A DNA stretch of 64,000 nucleotides from Reclinomonas americana ATCC 50394 (Eukaryota > Jakobida > Jakobea > Jakobida): positions 204,550 to 268,549 of the forward strand of contig PS015082.1 in the NCBI GenBank assembly GCA_048213135.1. The letters are read 5' to 3'. Positions within the stretch are counted from its first letter, which is position 1, and every line of letters starts with the position of its first letter. This document shows, in pieces, positions 36,001 through 47,941 of this stretch. The notes beneath the pieces are model-generated. The model made no database searches. It saw only the letters and a list, made by a program, of their open reading frames with translations, and had not been told where the DNA came from. The position numbers were made by a program, and so were the translations under genes.

Positions 36001-36846
36001 CACCACTGCGCTGTGTTGTTGCGCGGCACCGACGGCACGGTACGTGGGCCTTGATATATCAGGATCTACGATAACCCCTCACCTTGTGTGCATGCGGGAG
36101 CAGAAGTTCATTTTCGAGTACAACCAAAAGGTGGACGACGGCATCGATCGAGTGCATCTCGAGTCCACCGCCGACATTTACCAGTACAAAGTACAGCGCT
36201 ACGTTGCGTGTGGAAAAACATGGCGCCAGTCCCACCTCCGCATCCGCTGCGCCTCACACTCTTCCGTCCCGCAGGTCGGCAAGAGCACTCGTACGCTGGC
36301 CAATTTCCGCACGTGGTACGAAAAGTGGGAGGCGGCAGTGGGCTCCATTCCGAGCATTCCCACCAGCAACTGGGTGCGCAACTTGCGCTCGCCTGACACA
36401 CCGTAGAGAGTGCACTCATCACACACCGATTGCAGAGCGGATACCGGTACCTGCGACGACCGATTCAGTGGGACGACGAAAACCAGCGATGGGAACCCAA
36501 GCTGGTCGACCTGTCGTGGCTCGACTGGGGTCTCGGTGCCGAATTCCTGTTGGCGGCCGTCTACTACTTGTGTGCCGCCGAGGGCGCGGTCAACATCCAG
36601 ACGGCCACGTGGTTCGACGCTGCGTTCGTCACTGTGCGCGACGCATTCGAGGAGGTGAGACGACATTTGCCATCCATATTTCACGCGCGCACTCACCTCC
36701 AGCTGGTCGTTGCGCAGTCGAAGAAGATTCAGAACGTGAGCGAACCCGACATCTCCGACGAGGACGTCATTGAGATCGCTCGCCGGCTACGTGAAGATCC
36801 GTCCGCGATGCCAGCCGACGACGCCGACGACGATGGTTACCAGTAG
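33000..36846 (+). CDS. FERM-domain protein
   Basis: A multi-exon gene of roughly 950 residues. The start at 33000 gives a disordered Ser/Pro/Gln-rich N-terminus. A ubiquitin-like F1 lobe follows (RVFYLDGSSDEFVVRANTTV, near 33430). F2 helices start with FFLFRQRLFPPMEKFF and LVYLHVRQAFLAGRFLLSLD, followed by EAVDVAASILCADEYRVG (near 34000-34110). A charged coiled coil lies near 34660-34980. An F3/PH-like part begins RVISIHANGVTVYKYPTM and continues EVYFVHEIVSYNNHPLAFQL. The C-terminal third (35720-36846) is unfamiliar and includes RYLRRPIQWDDENQRWEPKL; the stop is at 36844. FERM proteins link membranes to actin or signalling. The exact subfamily is not recognisable and a myosin-tail-like or kindlin-like origin cannot be told apart here. 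Confidence 0.6.
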
Positions 36847-36946
36847 CCGCTGGCATTTGGCAAATTCTGTATAAAAACTGTGTGATGTTGTTGTGTTGTT
36901 GTTGTTGTCGTTGGAGTGGGAGTGGTTGTCACCGCCTTGCGGCTCG

Positions 36947-38252
36947 TCATTCATCCGCCAACGACGGCGGGCGCTCGCTCGGCAGAGTGGCGCCGAGTTC
37001 CTCAACGAGTTCCGAGGGCAGTGAGGCGCGCGCACGCTCGTAGGCGTCCCACCACCAGCTTTGAATGATGCGCAGCGGCGGATGTGCCTCGAACAGGCGC
37101 TCCTGCGTGGACCACGGCTTGTAGTGGGCGTAGTGGACCACGTGGACTTGCTCGCGGTGCCAGGCGAACGGGTACGACTCGGCCAGCGCCAGCTGGTCGG
37201 CGTTGAAGAGAGGCGGCAAATCGCAGACGTGTCGACGCACCGACGGCCGCCACGCAGCGACCTCGCGGCGCGTGCGCTGCAGATCGTCCTCGTCGGTGTC
37301 GGCGGGAGGAGCCGACCACGCCTGGCCACCAAAGTAGCTGTTGAGGAACCCGCCGTCGGCGCCATCAAACGAAAACACATCGTCGATGGCAAGCAGCATG
37401 CGATCAAAGACGAGCGCACTCGGTCGCAGCACCATCACTCCCGTGTTGTGGTATCCGAGCCAGTCGCGCCCGACTGTGCGCACATGCAAACAAACATGAG
37501 CATGCTTCTTCTCTGATGCTGCTGCTTCGATGGAAGAGTCACGCACGACTGAGAACATTATCGGCCGCCGGCGCGTAATACAGCAGCCCATCGATGGGCT
37601 GCATCAGCAGCGTGTCGCTGTCGAGGAACACCACACGATCGAACTGCGTCATGGACCACACGCGCAGCTTGACAAACAGATTGGAAAAGTAGGCACGACC
37701 GCGTCGCGCCTGCTGCTTTGGTGGATCTGGCACCGGCTCCACGTCCACGACACGCGCATGCACCGCCTGCAGCGCTGCCAGCTCGCCATGAGGACCACCA
37801 ACAAGCAAGGACAACTGACTCCAACACGACAAACCTCGCCGACCAGCCGCCGAAACGCTATCATTGGCCACCATGACAATGAACGGCACATGCGGATGAA
37901 AGCGATGCGCATTCGAGGCCACAGTGCACGCGCCAGCAAGATACGAGTCACCGCCCAAGTCTGCAATGCATGCGTGTAAGACACACATACATGTGAGAGT
38001 GAGCGGGTGTGAATGCGCGTAACAAGTGACAATGGCCACACGTGCACTTGACCACGGTTCCCATACGCACGGTGCACGTGCACTGCTATAGCATGAGCGC
38101 TTATGAAGAAGAAGTTTGCATGCATGCACGTCAAACCTGATCGTCACTGTAGACCCCTCACGACGCGTCCACAGCAGCAACACCACAGAAGCGACTAGTA
38201 GAAGGCCCACAAGCGCGATAATACGACGCAAGTGGCGACGCACGTGCAACAT
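36947..38252 (-). CDS. Glycogenin-like family 8 glycosyltransferase, type II membrane protein
   Basis: The start at 38252 encodes a basic stretch and one transmembrane helix (IIALVGLLLVASVVLLLW), as in Golgi type II enzymes. GT8 motifs follow: GDSYLAGACTVASNAHRF, VPFIVMVANDSV, ARVVDVEPVPDP, YFSNLFVKLRVW, FDRVVFLDSDTLLMQ (DxD), GYHNTGVMVLRPS, DGGFLNSYF, LPPLFNADQ and VVHYAHYKPW. Introns are at about 38144-37963, a 60-nt frame-neutral one near 37843-37784, and about 37549-37472. Glycogenin and plant GUX enzymes belong to this family; the membrane anchor argues for glycan or proteoglycan synthesis in the Golgi over glycogen priming. The stop is at 36947-36949. Confidence 0.85.
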
Positions 38253-38323
38253 CGAAAGACAAAGAAAGGCGCGTGTCCCGTCCCGCTCACGCTCATCACA
38301 CTCGACGATCGCACGCCATCACC

Positions 38324-38743
38324 ATGAACTCTGATCAGCTTGACAAGTTGCGCGCGCGCGTGTGTGTACATGCCTTGCCTCTCACTCACATGCTTTTTAC
38401 TCTCTCTCTCTCTCTTTGCTCTCACCAAAACAGCATCATCGACACTGACGCTGCCGACTTGAAGGCATACGGCCAGTCACACGGCAATGCCATCCCCAAC
38501 AGCATGATCTCGGCTGATGGCGAGCAGATCTCTGCGGCCACTGCTGCTGTTGCGTTTTACACACAATGTGGAAAAGATGAGTGTGAGAAGTCTCTCACGC
38601 ACACACAAAAATCTTCCACATGCGCAGTACGTGCACTCGGTGGAGGCCTCGGTGCTGTCGGTGAGCACGTGCTTGTTGCCACATGCGCGCGCGTGTGTGT
38701 GTGTGTGACTCACAAATGACATTCACACGTGCAGGGACTGTGA
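38324..38743 (+). CDS. Very small protein of unknown function
   Basis: Four short exons can be chained: MNSDQLDKLRARV (38324-38361), IIDTDAADLKAYGQSHG.. (about 38434-38568), YVHSVEASVLS (near 38626-38659) and a last exon of two codons before TGA at 38741. The result is about 70 residues and looks helical and soluble. I do not recognise it. It is divergent from the GT8 gene, 71 bp between starts. An AATAAA is present at 38765. Conservation in other species would be needed to confirm it. Confidence 0.45.
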
Positions 38744-38807
38744 GAAGCCGCTCTTCTGTGCACCAATAAACCATGATGTTTCTCGTACTTTGTTGCATGA
38801 TTGATGT

Positions 38808-41800
38808 TTACCAGTACGCTGTGACGAGTGGAGATACGTAGATGGGATAGCCGGCGGGTAAATCGGAGCTGGAGAGGGTGAGATTGCGCAGGGCGACGGC
38901 GTCGTTTTGAATGGAGCCGCGTTCCGAGGCCGTGCTGCTCATGTAGATGATCTCTTGGAGGCAGGCGGCCCAGAGGCCGCGCACGATTTCGCGGTTGAGT
39001 CGGCATACGCGAAAGTCGACTTGAGCGCGCGTCATGCGCACAAAGGCAAACGTGCCCGACATGGCATCCGTGTCGATTACAGCGCGAAGTGTAAACTGCA
39101 TGCACACGCGATCTGCATGAGCAACAACAACAACAGCGAGAGGACTTCCATCTCGTCAACGCACCAGTTGTTCGTGATTGTGCACAATGGCGGCGTTCCA
39201 GCGCGGATCACTCTCCGGGTAAATGTGAATGCGGCCGCGGTAGTCGTTGTTGAGGGCCGAGAAGAGGCCGTCGTCGTCCGTCATGTAGTCCGCAATGTAG
39301 CCCTGCGTGCGAATGAGACAGACGGATGGAGAGGGTCGAGCGATGCAGCCTGCTGCTCCCGCACTCACCACTTGATCCTGGTACAACTGGAACGCGTATC
39401 GCACACCCTCCGTAAACACCTCGTTCACCAGCTGCGGCTGCGACTGCGTCCATCGCTCCCGTCGCGCGCTCAGGTGCGGATACTGGCCCGTAAATGACAT
39501 GTACAGTGCGGCCATAAAGTGTTGCCTGCAGTAGAGGAGAGAGACGCAGGTCAGCCACCTTCCCGCGCGCGCCATCTAGCTCCATCGTGGCCACGACGCA
39601 ACAGATCCGCCACGGGTTGGCCGTCTGGGTTGCGCAGGTTCTTGCGCGCCGCGAGAACCGTCAAATAACACAGTTTGACGATGCGATCCGTGGCGGCGCT
39701 GCACTGGTACTGCGTGCGTGACACACTGCGTCGCACATAGCTTGTGGTCAGCTCCATGTGCACGTGTTTGCGCGCCACACGAGCGGAATGCGCAACTTTT
39801 GTCGTCGGTGTTCCACACACAGACGAATGAAATTGCCGTACACCTCGAAGAACTTGTGCAGCGTGACACCCCCCAACTCAATGTCGTAGTCGGCATCTGT
39901 TCGTGCACCAACAACGTCGGTGAGCAACAACAGCGCGTGATGAGTGGGGAAAAGGACGTCGCACGCAACCCCATCTCGGCGAGAAACTCGGCGTCTTGTC
40001 GACATGGTCGTCGGGCAGCGACACGACAGCCTCCGCCACAGTCGGCACTGCGCGACGGCGTGACGTGCGGCCACCACTGCCGTTGTTGATTGTCATATTG
40101 TTGATGCCCTGCAACCTCCCCCGTGAGCAATTCATCCCGATTCACAGGCGCGCTGATCGCCGCACGCAACAAACGACGGCTCACTCTCCAACGAGTCGCT
40201 TGGCATCACCGCTGTCGCCGGGCGGTTCACTGCAGAGTGAGAGAATATGAGCATGGCAGACTAGAAGTGATTGTGCGTCGTTGTGAAGAGGCGCACCCAT
40301 CACCGCGTCATCATTGATGGACACAGGCGAGGTCACCGCCGACGAGCCGCCGCGCTCGGCAACAGGTCGGAGCCACTGGTCGACATCCTCGCGATCGAGC
40401 AGCAACCAAATCAGGGAGCACGTGTATAGGCGCACAAACTGCGCCCTCTGCTCAAAGTCGCCAAACATGCTGTGCGGCTGCAAGATGGCCATTGAATACG
40501 ACGGCACCTCCATGTCTGCCACATGAAATGCATTGTCAGTTCATGGAGTGAGATGAATGGAGGGCACACAAGAATACGCACCGCGCAACAACCGCCACGT
40601 GGCGATGCGATACATCAGCAGTCGACCAATGGGCAGCGGGCCGTGATCGTGCGCCACCTGGGGAAAGTGAATCCACGATCAGAACGCGGACAACAAACAC
40701 CCCCCGGCTTCTTAGATCAAACCTTGGCTTCGTGAATTTGCAGGCGCTCCTGCTCGTGGCAGTAGGTACCTGCGCGACGGCACGTCAACCGCAACACCCT
40801 TTCTGGCCGACGAATAGAGAAAGCTGGAGAGACGTACCCATAAACTCCATGCCGCGAAGCTGGAACGTGATGAATCCATTTCCGACCTCGACAATGTGCA
40901 CGAACGCAGAGGATCGATCGCACTGGAAGAACAGCATGTCGCCGACTCCCACCGTACCGAGCTGCGTAACACGTAACACATGAGCCGGCGCAACAGAGAT
41001 TCAGGCGCGCAAAGCACCCGAGAACATACCTTGCCTTCGTCGATGCAAGACGGCAACACAGAGCGCAGCGCGCCGGCAAGTTGTTCGTACACCACCGAGT
41101 CGGGCGAGTCGGCTGAATACTCGGAGGTCGCCGAGGTGGTATCTCCTAATCAGCGTCGACGCGCAAGTCAGTCAGGCACAGAAGTGACGAAGAATGCAAC
41201 ACGACGCACTTGATTTGCCTGTACAAAATGCACACCATGTGAGCAACCGCCGACTCAAGCAGAACACGTACAACCGCGAAAGAACGAACCGAGTTTGGAC
41301 GTCTGATAGTCACGCTCCCAGAACTTGAGGGGTCTTTGGTAGCCGAGCACGAATGCGCCGCTGCCCATCAGTGGCATCCACACAAAGTCAAAGGCCACCG
41401 AAATGGCCATCATGAAGATGGCCAGTGAGAACGCTGCGTCGGTGGGTGCGCGTGAGCAACTGCGTACAGCAATGCTCAGCGCAGTGCCCTGGAAGGGGAC
41501 GCAACACGGCACGCCGAGAGCGTGAAAGATTAGTTGCGCGTATCCCGTGTCGGAGAAGGGCGGCACAGTGAACGAGAGAGTACCACGAGCACGCACGGCC
41601 GCCAAGTCCACCTGCAATCGTCGACACTGTCGTCAAGCACCCTCCAATACACATCAATTGGCAGAAGCACGCACCTTTTGTGCAATGATCATGCCCAGCG
41701 CGTAGTCAATGATGAATGTCTCCGACCATCGTCGATAGTCGAAATTCTCGATCAGCACAGTGAACAGCAGTGCCACCCATTGCCGCGACGGATACGCCAA

Positions 41801-44800
41801 GCAGGACCGCACGCACTTCAACAGGCACAGCGTCTGCATCACCAGAGCAGGTGTCCGACCAAAGCGCACCACGCCATACGGCACCGAGTGCACAAAGCCC
41901 GCACAGCAAATGTACACCAACAAGACACGCTCCAGCAGCATGAACCAACGCGAGATGAACTGCAGCGCTGGTGATTCGGTGGCCATCTGTGCGTGGACGC
42001 ACATTGTCAAGCGCTACTCATGACGATCATCGAGACACACACACACACACACACACACCAGTGGCCGACGCCAGATCTGGAACGGGAACATTTTCCGCAG
42101 CTCCGGGATCAAGAAGTGTATCAGAAATCCACCTCCCACCACAATGCCTGTGGCACCGCACGAGAGAATAGGTGAGCAGCTCAACAAGAGACTGCATTCA
42201 TAGACAGAGAAACGCGGTGCACGCACCGAAAAATGTCCAGAATGTGGTCCCACTGATCACGCCAATTCCGTTGACGGTGATGAACGCGGTCTTCATGGAC
42301 TTGTGGTACCATTCGAGACCAACAAAGAGCGCGCTGATGCCGAAAATGACCACCATCACCAGCAGGTCCAGTAGCAAACGGCGCTATGCGTGTGACAGGC
42401 AACGGTGAGAGATAACTACAAAACTGGAAGACCATACTTGACAGGAGGCGTACCAGTGGTCGCGTCGGGATCACAATCGAGGATTCGTCACTCTTGCCGC
42501 CGCGCAACAGGCTATGTATGGGCGCCCACAACGCGTGTGGTGAACTGGGCGATCGGCTGAGGAACCACCTACAAGTGACACACCAAGGTGCGAGTCAGAA
42601 ACCAGGACGCGCAACAGGCGGTACACCATGCGACGCACCCAAACGCCGCCGCCAGGCCCACTACACCAATCTGACTGCCCACAGCCTGGCCACCGACAAA
42701 ACCGGCGTCAAACGCCCCCAATCCGACGCCACACAAAACCGCCCAGAGAGCACCAAATTTGAGCACCTCGGTCACTGCTGCTGCCAGCGACACCGTGGCT
42801 GCGCGTGCGCGTGCGCGTGAGAATGCTGGAGGTGAAAAGAACCGACTGCGTGTGTGTGACAGGTGTACGTACCTCCACCACCAAATACATACACGTTAAT
42901 TTCTTCTAGGATAAACATTACAAAGGTGATGGCCTGGGGGAGCAGACCCAGCGCAAACACCAGCGGCATCAGCAACAGGATAAACGAGAGGACGTCGGCG
43001 ACACTCGATGCCACATTGCCGCCGACGAAATGTAGACTATAGAACATCCTGTGAAGTGGGAGCAGCCCCTCCACGGTGAGGAAGGGAAAAAGAGAGAGAG
43101 AGAGAGAAGGAAAAAGCAAAAGAGACGCACCACTGTGTGGTTGAGCCGCGCTGCCCATCGGCAATCAAAATCGCACCAGCCATCCAGCAAAAGTGGAATG
43201 CACGACTAAAAGCATTCATACGGTCGCCGGGGACCGGCGAGTGTGAATCGGGATACGGCTGTGCCAGGCACACACTATAAGTCTTCCTCCTCGCATCATA
43301 TCTTCATCGCCACTGCTCACCGTCTTGATGAGAGCGAACTCGGCCGCCGCCACCACAAACCACATGGTGATGGCCCCGAACCCACGATACACGTGCCTGA
43401 TCTCCCACGCTGACAAGACGCGATGAGTCCGTGCAGGGGGACACATTTTGGCAAGGCAAAAAACACACGCACCGAGGACCACCACACCGAGGCCGAGCAG
43501 CAGACACAACGCAAAATGCCACCACGTTCGATCGCGATCCGCAAACTCCTCCAACGCTAGCCTGTCGAACGGCAAGCTCCACTCGCGACCGCAGCACTGG
43601 GGTTGGAGGCGCATTTGATTGTGAGCTGATCGGATGCCACACACGCACACAGAGAGACAATAGTACGCAACATGAACTGCGCTCTTGGCGTACTCGTCCT
43701 CATCCTGCTGATGCACGTCCGTCAAGCTGCGTCGCCACACTCCACTACGATGCAGCAAAAGAAACACGTGTGTCACTCAATGTCACTCGCACCAAGAGCC
43801 ATGTGCAAAAATCGGTCACGCACGGTTGCTGAAATGTGGAGTACGACGGCATGATTTCATGCAGTGCCACTCGACCACTCGGAATCGACGCCGTGCGCTG
43901 TGCACTGCTGGCTTCATGTGATCTGCGCAGGAGTGAGACAGCGCGTGCCGCGGAGAACGATGAAAACAGCAGAGTGTGAGCTTGCCTTGTGCGCGCCAAC
44001 TCAGCATCCTCGGGTGTCGCAAAAATCGTGTACGCTTGCAAGTGACCGAATTCATCCACATACGTAAACGTCTCACCACGCGGCTCAGCCACTCCGGAGC
44101 CAACGGGTGGGAACAGAACCACTGTATCACCGATGAGAAAAGGCGAGCACAGAAGAAAAACCCAGACCACCGCGACAACACTCACCGGTGGTGGCCGGCA
44201 CTGCGGGACCGGCAGCCGCTCGGCCGGGAGCACCAGCTGACGCACAAGGATTTCAGAGTGCGCTGACATCACATTGTGTGCGACAATATATAACGTACCA
44301 CCAAACGAGGCCGACGACACGTCAGACACGTCGCAGACAAAGGGCACCTGTCCAAAATTGCACGACAGCGACATGACCTCCGAGTCCACGCACACGCCGT
44401 CCTTGTCGGCCACGCATACACACGGGTACATGACATCATCGCGCCCAGAGATGACAAAGAATGCTGCGCATGGCGTGAGTCGGCAGCTCGAAGGGGCAGA
44501 GCGAAGCACCTGCACACTCACTCACCAACAACTGTGCCGTTGAGTGTGAAGAAACCGCGACGATTCGACCAATCAACACCTGCAAGCAGCGTTGAGTGCA
44601 GTGCGTTGTTGCGTGGAGAGCGCGGAGAAAAGAGAGGACGCACCGCATCCCACAATGTCGTGCGTGCCGTACGACGACACCGTTTCGGCAGCACGAGTGC
44701 CGCGTGTTGTCGTAAACACGCTACCGTCTGACGCATACGTGTACCTGCGAAGGGAACGTGAGTTGAAGGGAGGTGACTGGCATGCTGGGCCACAGGTGCG

Positions 44801-46546
44801 ACGTACCCTCCGAACCAGCCGGGAATTCCACGCACCAGCTCCCACTCAGCCGGTGCCAAGCCGATGGCGACAAAGGGTCTGCGCACAAGCACTTTGTGTG
44901 AGGAATGACTTGAGCGGAGAACAAGTCCATTCACGAATCACCTCGCCACGAAATCCACGCGCACTTCGTAATAGAAGGTGGGATACAGCGACGTCACCTG
45001 GGCGTTACCGAGAACCAGCACTGGTCGTTCATCGGTAATAGTAGTACTGCGCGATGGCCATGTCAGTACATCAATCGAGTTTGGATGACAGGTGTGAACG
45101 AGGTACGTGCGACGCAACTCTACACGCACAACCATTGTGTGCGCATGATTCTCAAAAGTAACGCTCGGCAAGTTGCGGCCCTCGCCACGTTCAAACGCAG
45201 TGGGATACCGCATCGGCACGGAGCCAATCTCCATGCGAGAAGGAGCAAATGGCACATCTGCAGGCATTCGGTCGGCAACGTGCAAGCACACGCCAACAAG
45301 GGAGAGCAATGCTTACCACTTCCACGCAGCGTGCCTTCTGCCGTTTCCGGAGCCACAGCGAGAATGGCATCCATATTGAAACCCGGTGCTGCAACACAAT
45401 GCTGAGATGAGTGCCCCACCATCACTGTGCCCTGCCCTGCCCTGTGATTTCCAAACCTCGATCCCACTCGCCAGCATCACTCGGCTCGCCCTCTGTGGTG
45501 CGATCCACTTCCGACACGCCACCAGGTCGGCGTTCTATGGTGGACGTTTGCGGTGTCGGTGCCGCAACATGCATGCTCACGTCGTCCACATCCTGTCACG
45601 ACATGAGCTCTCGCACAGTATTTCCTCCCCGCCACGCGAATACGCACCACCGTGGTCTGATATCGGCTACGTGGATGCCCGTCGCCGTCGTCATCATCAT
45701 CGTCGTCGTCAGAGTCCCTCGATGCAGAAGACGATGATGCTCCCTCATCGTGATCCTCGTCAGTGGCACCCGACGGTCCCAGCGGGGCGGCGGCCGACGC
45801 CGGGGTCGGCTGCAGCAGTTGCTCATTCGACCCATCCGCAGTACTGCTACCTCCTGCCGCCGACGAATTGACGCGCGACACGCCACCACCGTGGTCAGCA
45901 ACAGGAGACGACGACGACACAACAATGGTCGTCGTCGTTGTCGTCGTTGTCGCGGCGGCGGCTGCATGCTCCGGTGGCAATCGAAATGGAGGTGCCAGAG
46001 CGGATGGAGCACGCACCGCACTGATCTCCACCACCGACACATCATCATCACCATCGTCGGTCGTGTCACCATCGTCTGCGTTGACGCCACCCACGCCAGC
46101 AGCACTCGGTCGCTGCGCCTGCTGTTGTGGCTGCTGCTGTTGCTGCTGCTGATGATGTGCTGCCTCTGTCTTCGCCGCCTCCTTCTTCTGCTTGCGATCA
46201 AACACCACATGCAGGTACCACGTCGTCGCTCGAATCACCAGCAGCACCACACCAAACACCACCAGCGTCACAATCTCCGCCGTGCGATCCGCAAAGCCAA
46301 TCGTCTGCAGTCGATGCACATCAGACAACTGACATTCGATGACGGAATGCAAGCAGGGCGAGATGGAGGCAGTAGAGTGTATGTGTGTATGGGCGTGTGT
46401 GTGAGAGAGAGAGAGAGAAGCGTCTCACGAACCACATCCAGCGCGACAGGCAACGCGAAAAACAGGATCCAAATGTACAATGACAGCGTGTTGGCCATCA
46501 TCCCACGCTGTGCCACCGCATGAAGCCCGCCTGTGATGACACTCGG

Positions 46547-46607
<61 letters not shown>

Positions 46608-46700
46608 CAAAAATATCATTCACACTTTGCATGCTCTCCGCACTTGCGCGACTCACGCAGAACGCACCACCGTGCGCAGGAAGAAGACCAGCACGGCCAT
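38808..46700 (-). CDS. PCNX: Pecanex-family multi-pass membrane protein with an internal SPRY domain
   Basis: A giant gene of about 2,000 residues over more than 20 exons. The N-terminus (from 46700) has GGLHAVAQRGMMANTLSLY.. and two further hydrophobic segments like the pecanex N-terminal membrane pair, then an acidic, Gln- and Ser-rich linker (46150-45650). A B30.2/SPRY-like domain lies at about 45300-44330: YYEVRV, FVAIGLAPAEWELVRGIPGW, GTHDIVGCGVDWSN, RGFFTLNGTVVG, YPCVCV and NFGQVPF. The pecanex membrane core follows from 43600 (SLPFDRLALEEFADRDRTWW, LGLLPQAITFVMFILEEINV, FGGG). The diagnostic C-terminal domain has FWERDYQT, VGDMLFFQCD, HIVEVGNGFITFQLRGMEF, and RGLWAACLQEIIY, ERGSIQN, GYPIYVSPL before TAA at 38808. 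Animal Pecanex acts in the ER in Notch signalling. Confidence 0.82.
44330..45310 (-). other. SPRY/B30.2-like domain region within the Pecanex gene
   Basis: The exon-by-exon motif order is that of a SPRY domain: a YYEVRV strand, IGLAPAEW, GIPGWFGGY, a YASDG segment, IVGCGVDW, FFTLNG and NFGQ. It sits between the N-terminal membrane pair and the pecanex core, where animal Pecanex proteins have a long disordered region. No stop codon or obvious promoter separates it from the flanking exons. Confidence 0.65.
46550..46604. repeat. (AC)n microsatellite in Pecanex intron 1
   Basis: About 55 bp of (AC)n, read as (GT)n on the gene strand, directly before the intron 1 acceptor (gtgtgtgcag). Its length could affect splicing of the first junction. 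Confidence 0.9.
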
Positions 46701-46801
46701 CACAAGAAAGAGAGGCACACACACAGGCCTCTCACTGTGCACGTGAGGGGACAACTAAAGCTTACGCGCTCGCACTGTCCCTCACCCTTCCCCATCCGTC
46801 A
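46701..46801. promoter_or_regulatory. Bidirectional promoter, Pecanex / RPC8
   Basis: About 100 bp separate the divergent start codons of Pecanex (46700) and RPC8 (46802). The interval contains cgtgaggggacaa and a pyrimidine-rich ccctcacccttcccc stretch. No TATA box is apparent. Confidence 0.4.
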
Positions 46802-47916
46802 ATGTTTATCATCAGTGAGCTGAAGGACTTGGTGCGTGTCGACCCACCAGACTTGGAGCGCGCACCACGCGTGGTTCTGCAAGAGGAACTGCACAAGAGA
46901 TATGCAGGAAAGGTCTGTGCATGTGAGAGTGGAGAAGAGATGCCATGCAGTCACTCACATCTCCTCTTCTTCCAACAACAGGTGCTGGATGGCGTCGGCC
47001 TGTGCATCATGGTGACACAGATATTGACAGTGGGCGATGCCATTATTCATCCGGGTTACGGTGCCACGCATGCACCTGTGCAAGTTCTGCATCTCACTCT
47101 CTCTCTCTCTCGCACACACTCTCTCTCTGTGCTCACACTCTTCTCGTGCTCAGTTCCGCTTGCTGGTGTTCCGACCCTTTGTCGGCGAGATCCTCGTGGG
47201 CACTGTGCACTCGCAGGTTCCACAAGGCATCAATGGTTGGCGTGTGTGTGTGCGTTTGTGTGTGTGTGTGTGTGTGTGCCACGTTTGCTGATGTCTTTGT
47301 TGTTGCAGTATCGCTCGGCTTCTTCAGTGATGTGTGGATTCCGAAGGCCGCGCTGCAGCGTGGGAGTGTGTACAGCAAGGACGACCAGATCTTTGTGTGG
47401 TCGGTGCCGGAGACGGGCACCAAGCTGATGATGGACGATGGAGAACGTATTCGCTTTCGAGTGCAGGCAGTGGAGTTTCATCCGCCCACGCCCACGGGCG
47501 CAGCGCTGTTGATGGTAGGCGACGGGGATGGGGATAAGCCGTTGCCGACGATTGTGTCACGGTTGGAGGCTGCGGCGCAAAAGGACGACGATCAGGCGCC
47601 GGTGCCAGCGCGTGGTCTCAGCATCCAGACGCCGGGCGGTGGCGGTGGCAGCGCAGAGGAGGCAGCGAAAGCCTCGCGACGCACGCAGCCGCCGATGGTG
47701 GTCATCGGGTCGATCTGTGACGACATGCTTGGCATGTCGTACTGGTGGCAGCAGACGGAGATGTCGGATGCGTTTCTCGAGGGCACCGGTTACGCCGAGT
47801 ACGCCGATGCGGAAGCGTATGATGCGGCGGTGGCAGGCGCCGAAGATGGTGCGGGCGAGCAAGGCGGCTACGAGGCCATGGAGGGCGACGAAGAGGCCGG
47901 CGGCGGTGATACATGA
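46802..47916 (+). CDS. POLR3H: RNA polymerase III subunit RPC8 (RPB7-like)
   Basis: Four exons encode the stalk subunit that, with RPC9, helps Pol III initiate on tRNA and 5S genes. The N-terminal RPB7-like part starts MFIISELKDLVRVDPPDLER, then EELHKRYAGK, GVGLCIMVTQI and HPGYGATHAPV. The RPC8-specific S1/OB part follows: FRLLVFRPFVGEILVGTVHS, VSLGFFSDVWIPKAALQ, FVWSV, GERIRFRVQAVEF, and GSICDDMLGMSYWW near the end of the family domain. The protein then carries an extra tail of about 50 residues, acidic and Gly-rich (ending DEEAGGGDT). A Gly/Ala-rich insert (near 47560-47690) interrupts the OB domain. Introns are at 46913-46981, about 47088-47153 and about 47235-47308. The stop is at 47914. 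Confidence 0.9.
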
Positions 47917-47941
47917 AAAAGAAAAAACAACATTGTTGCTC

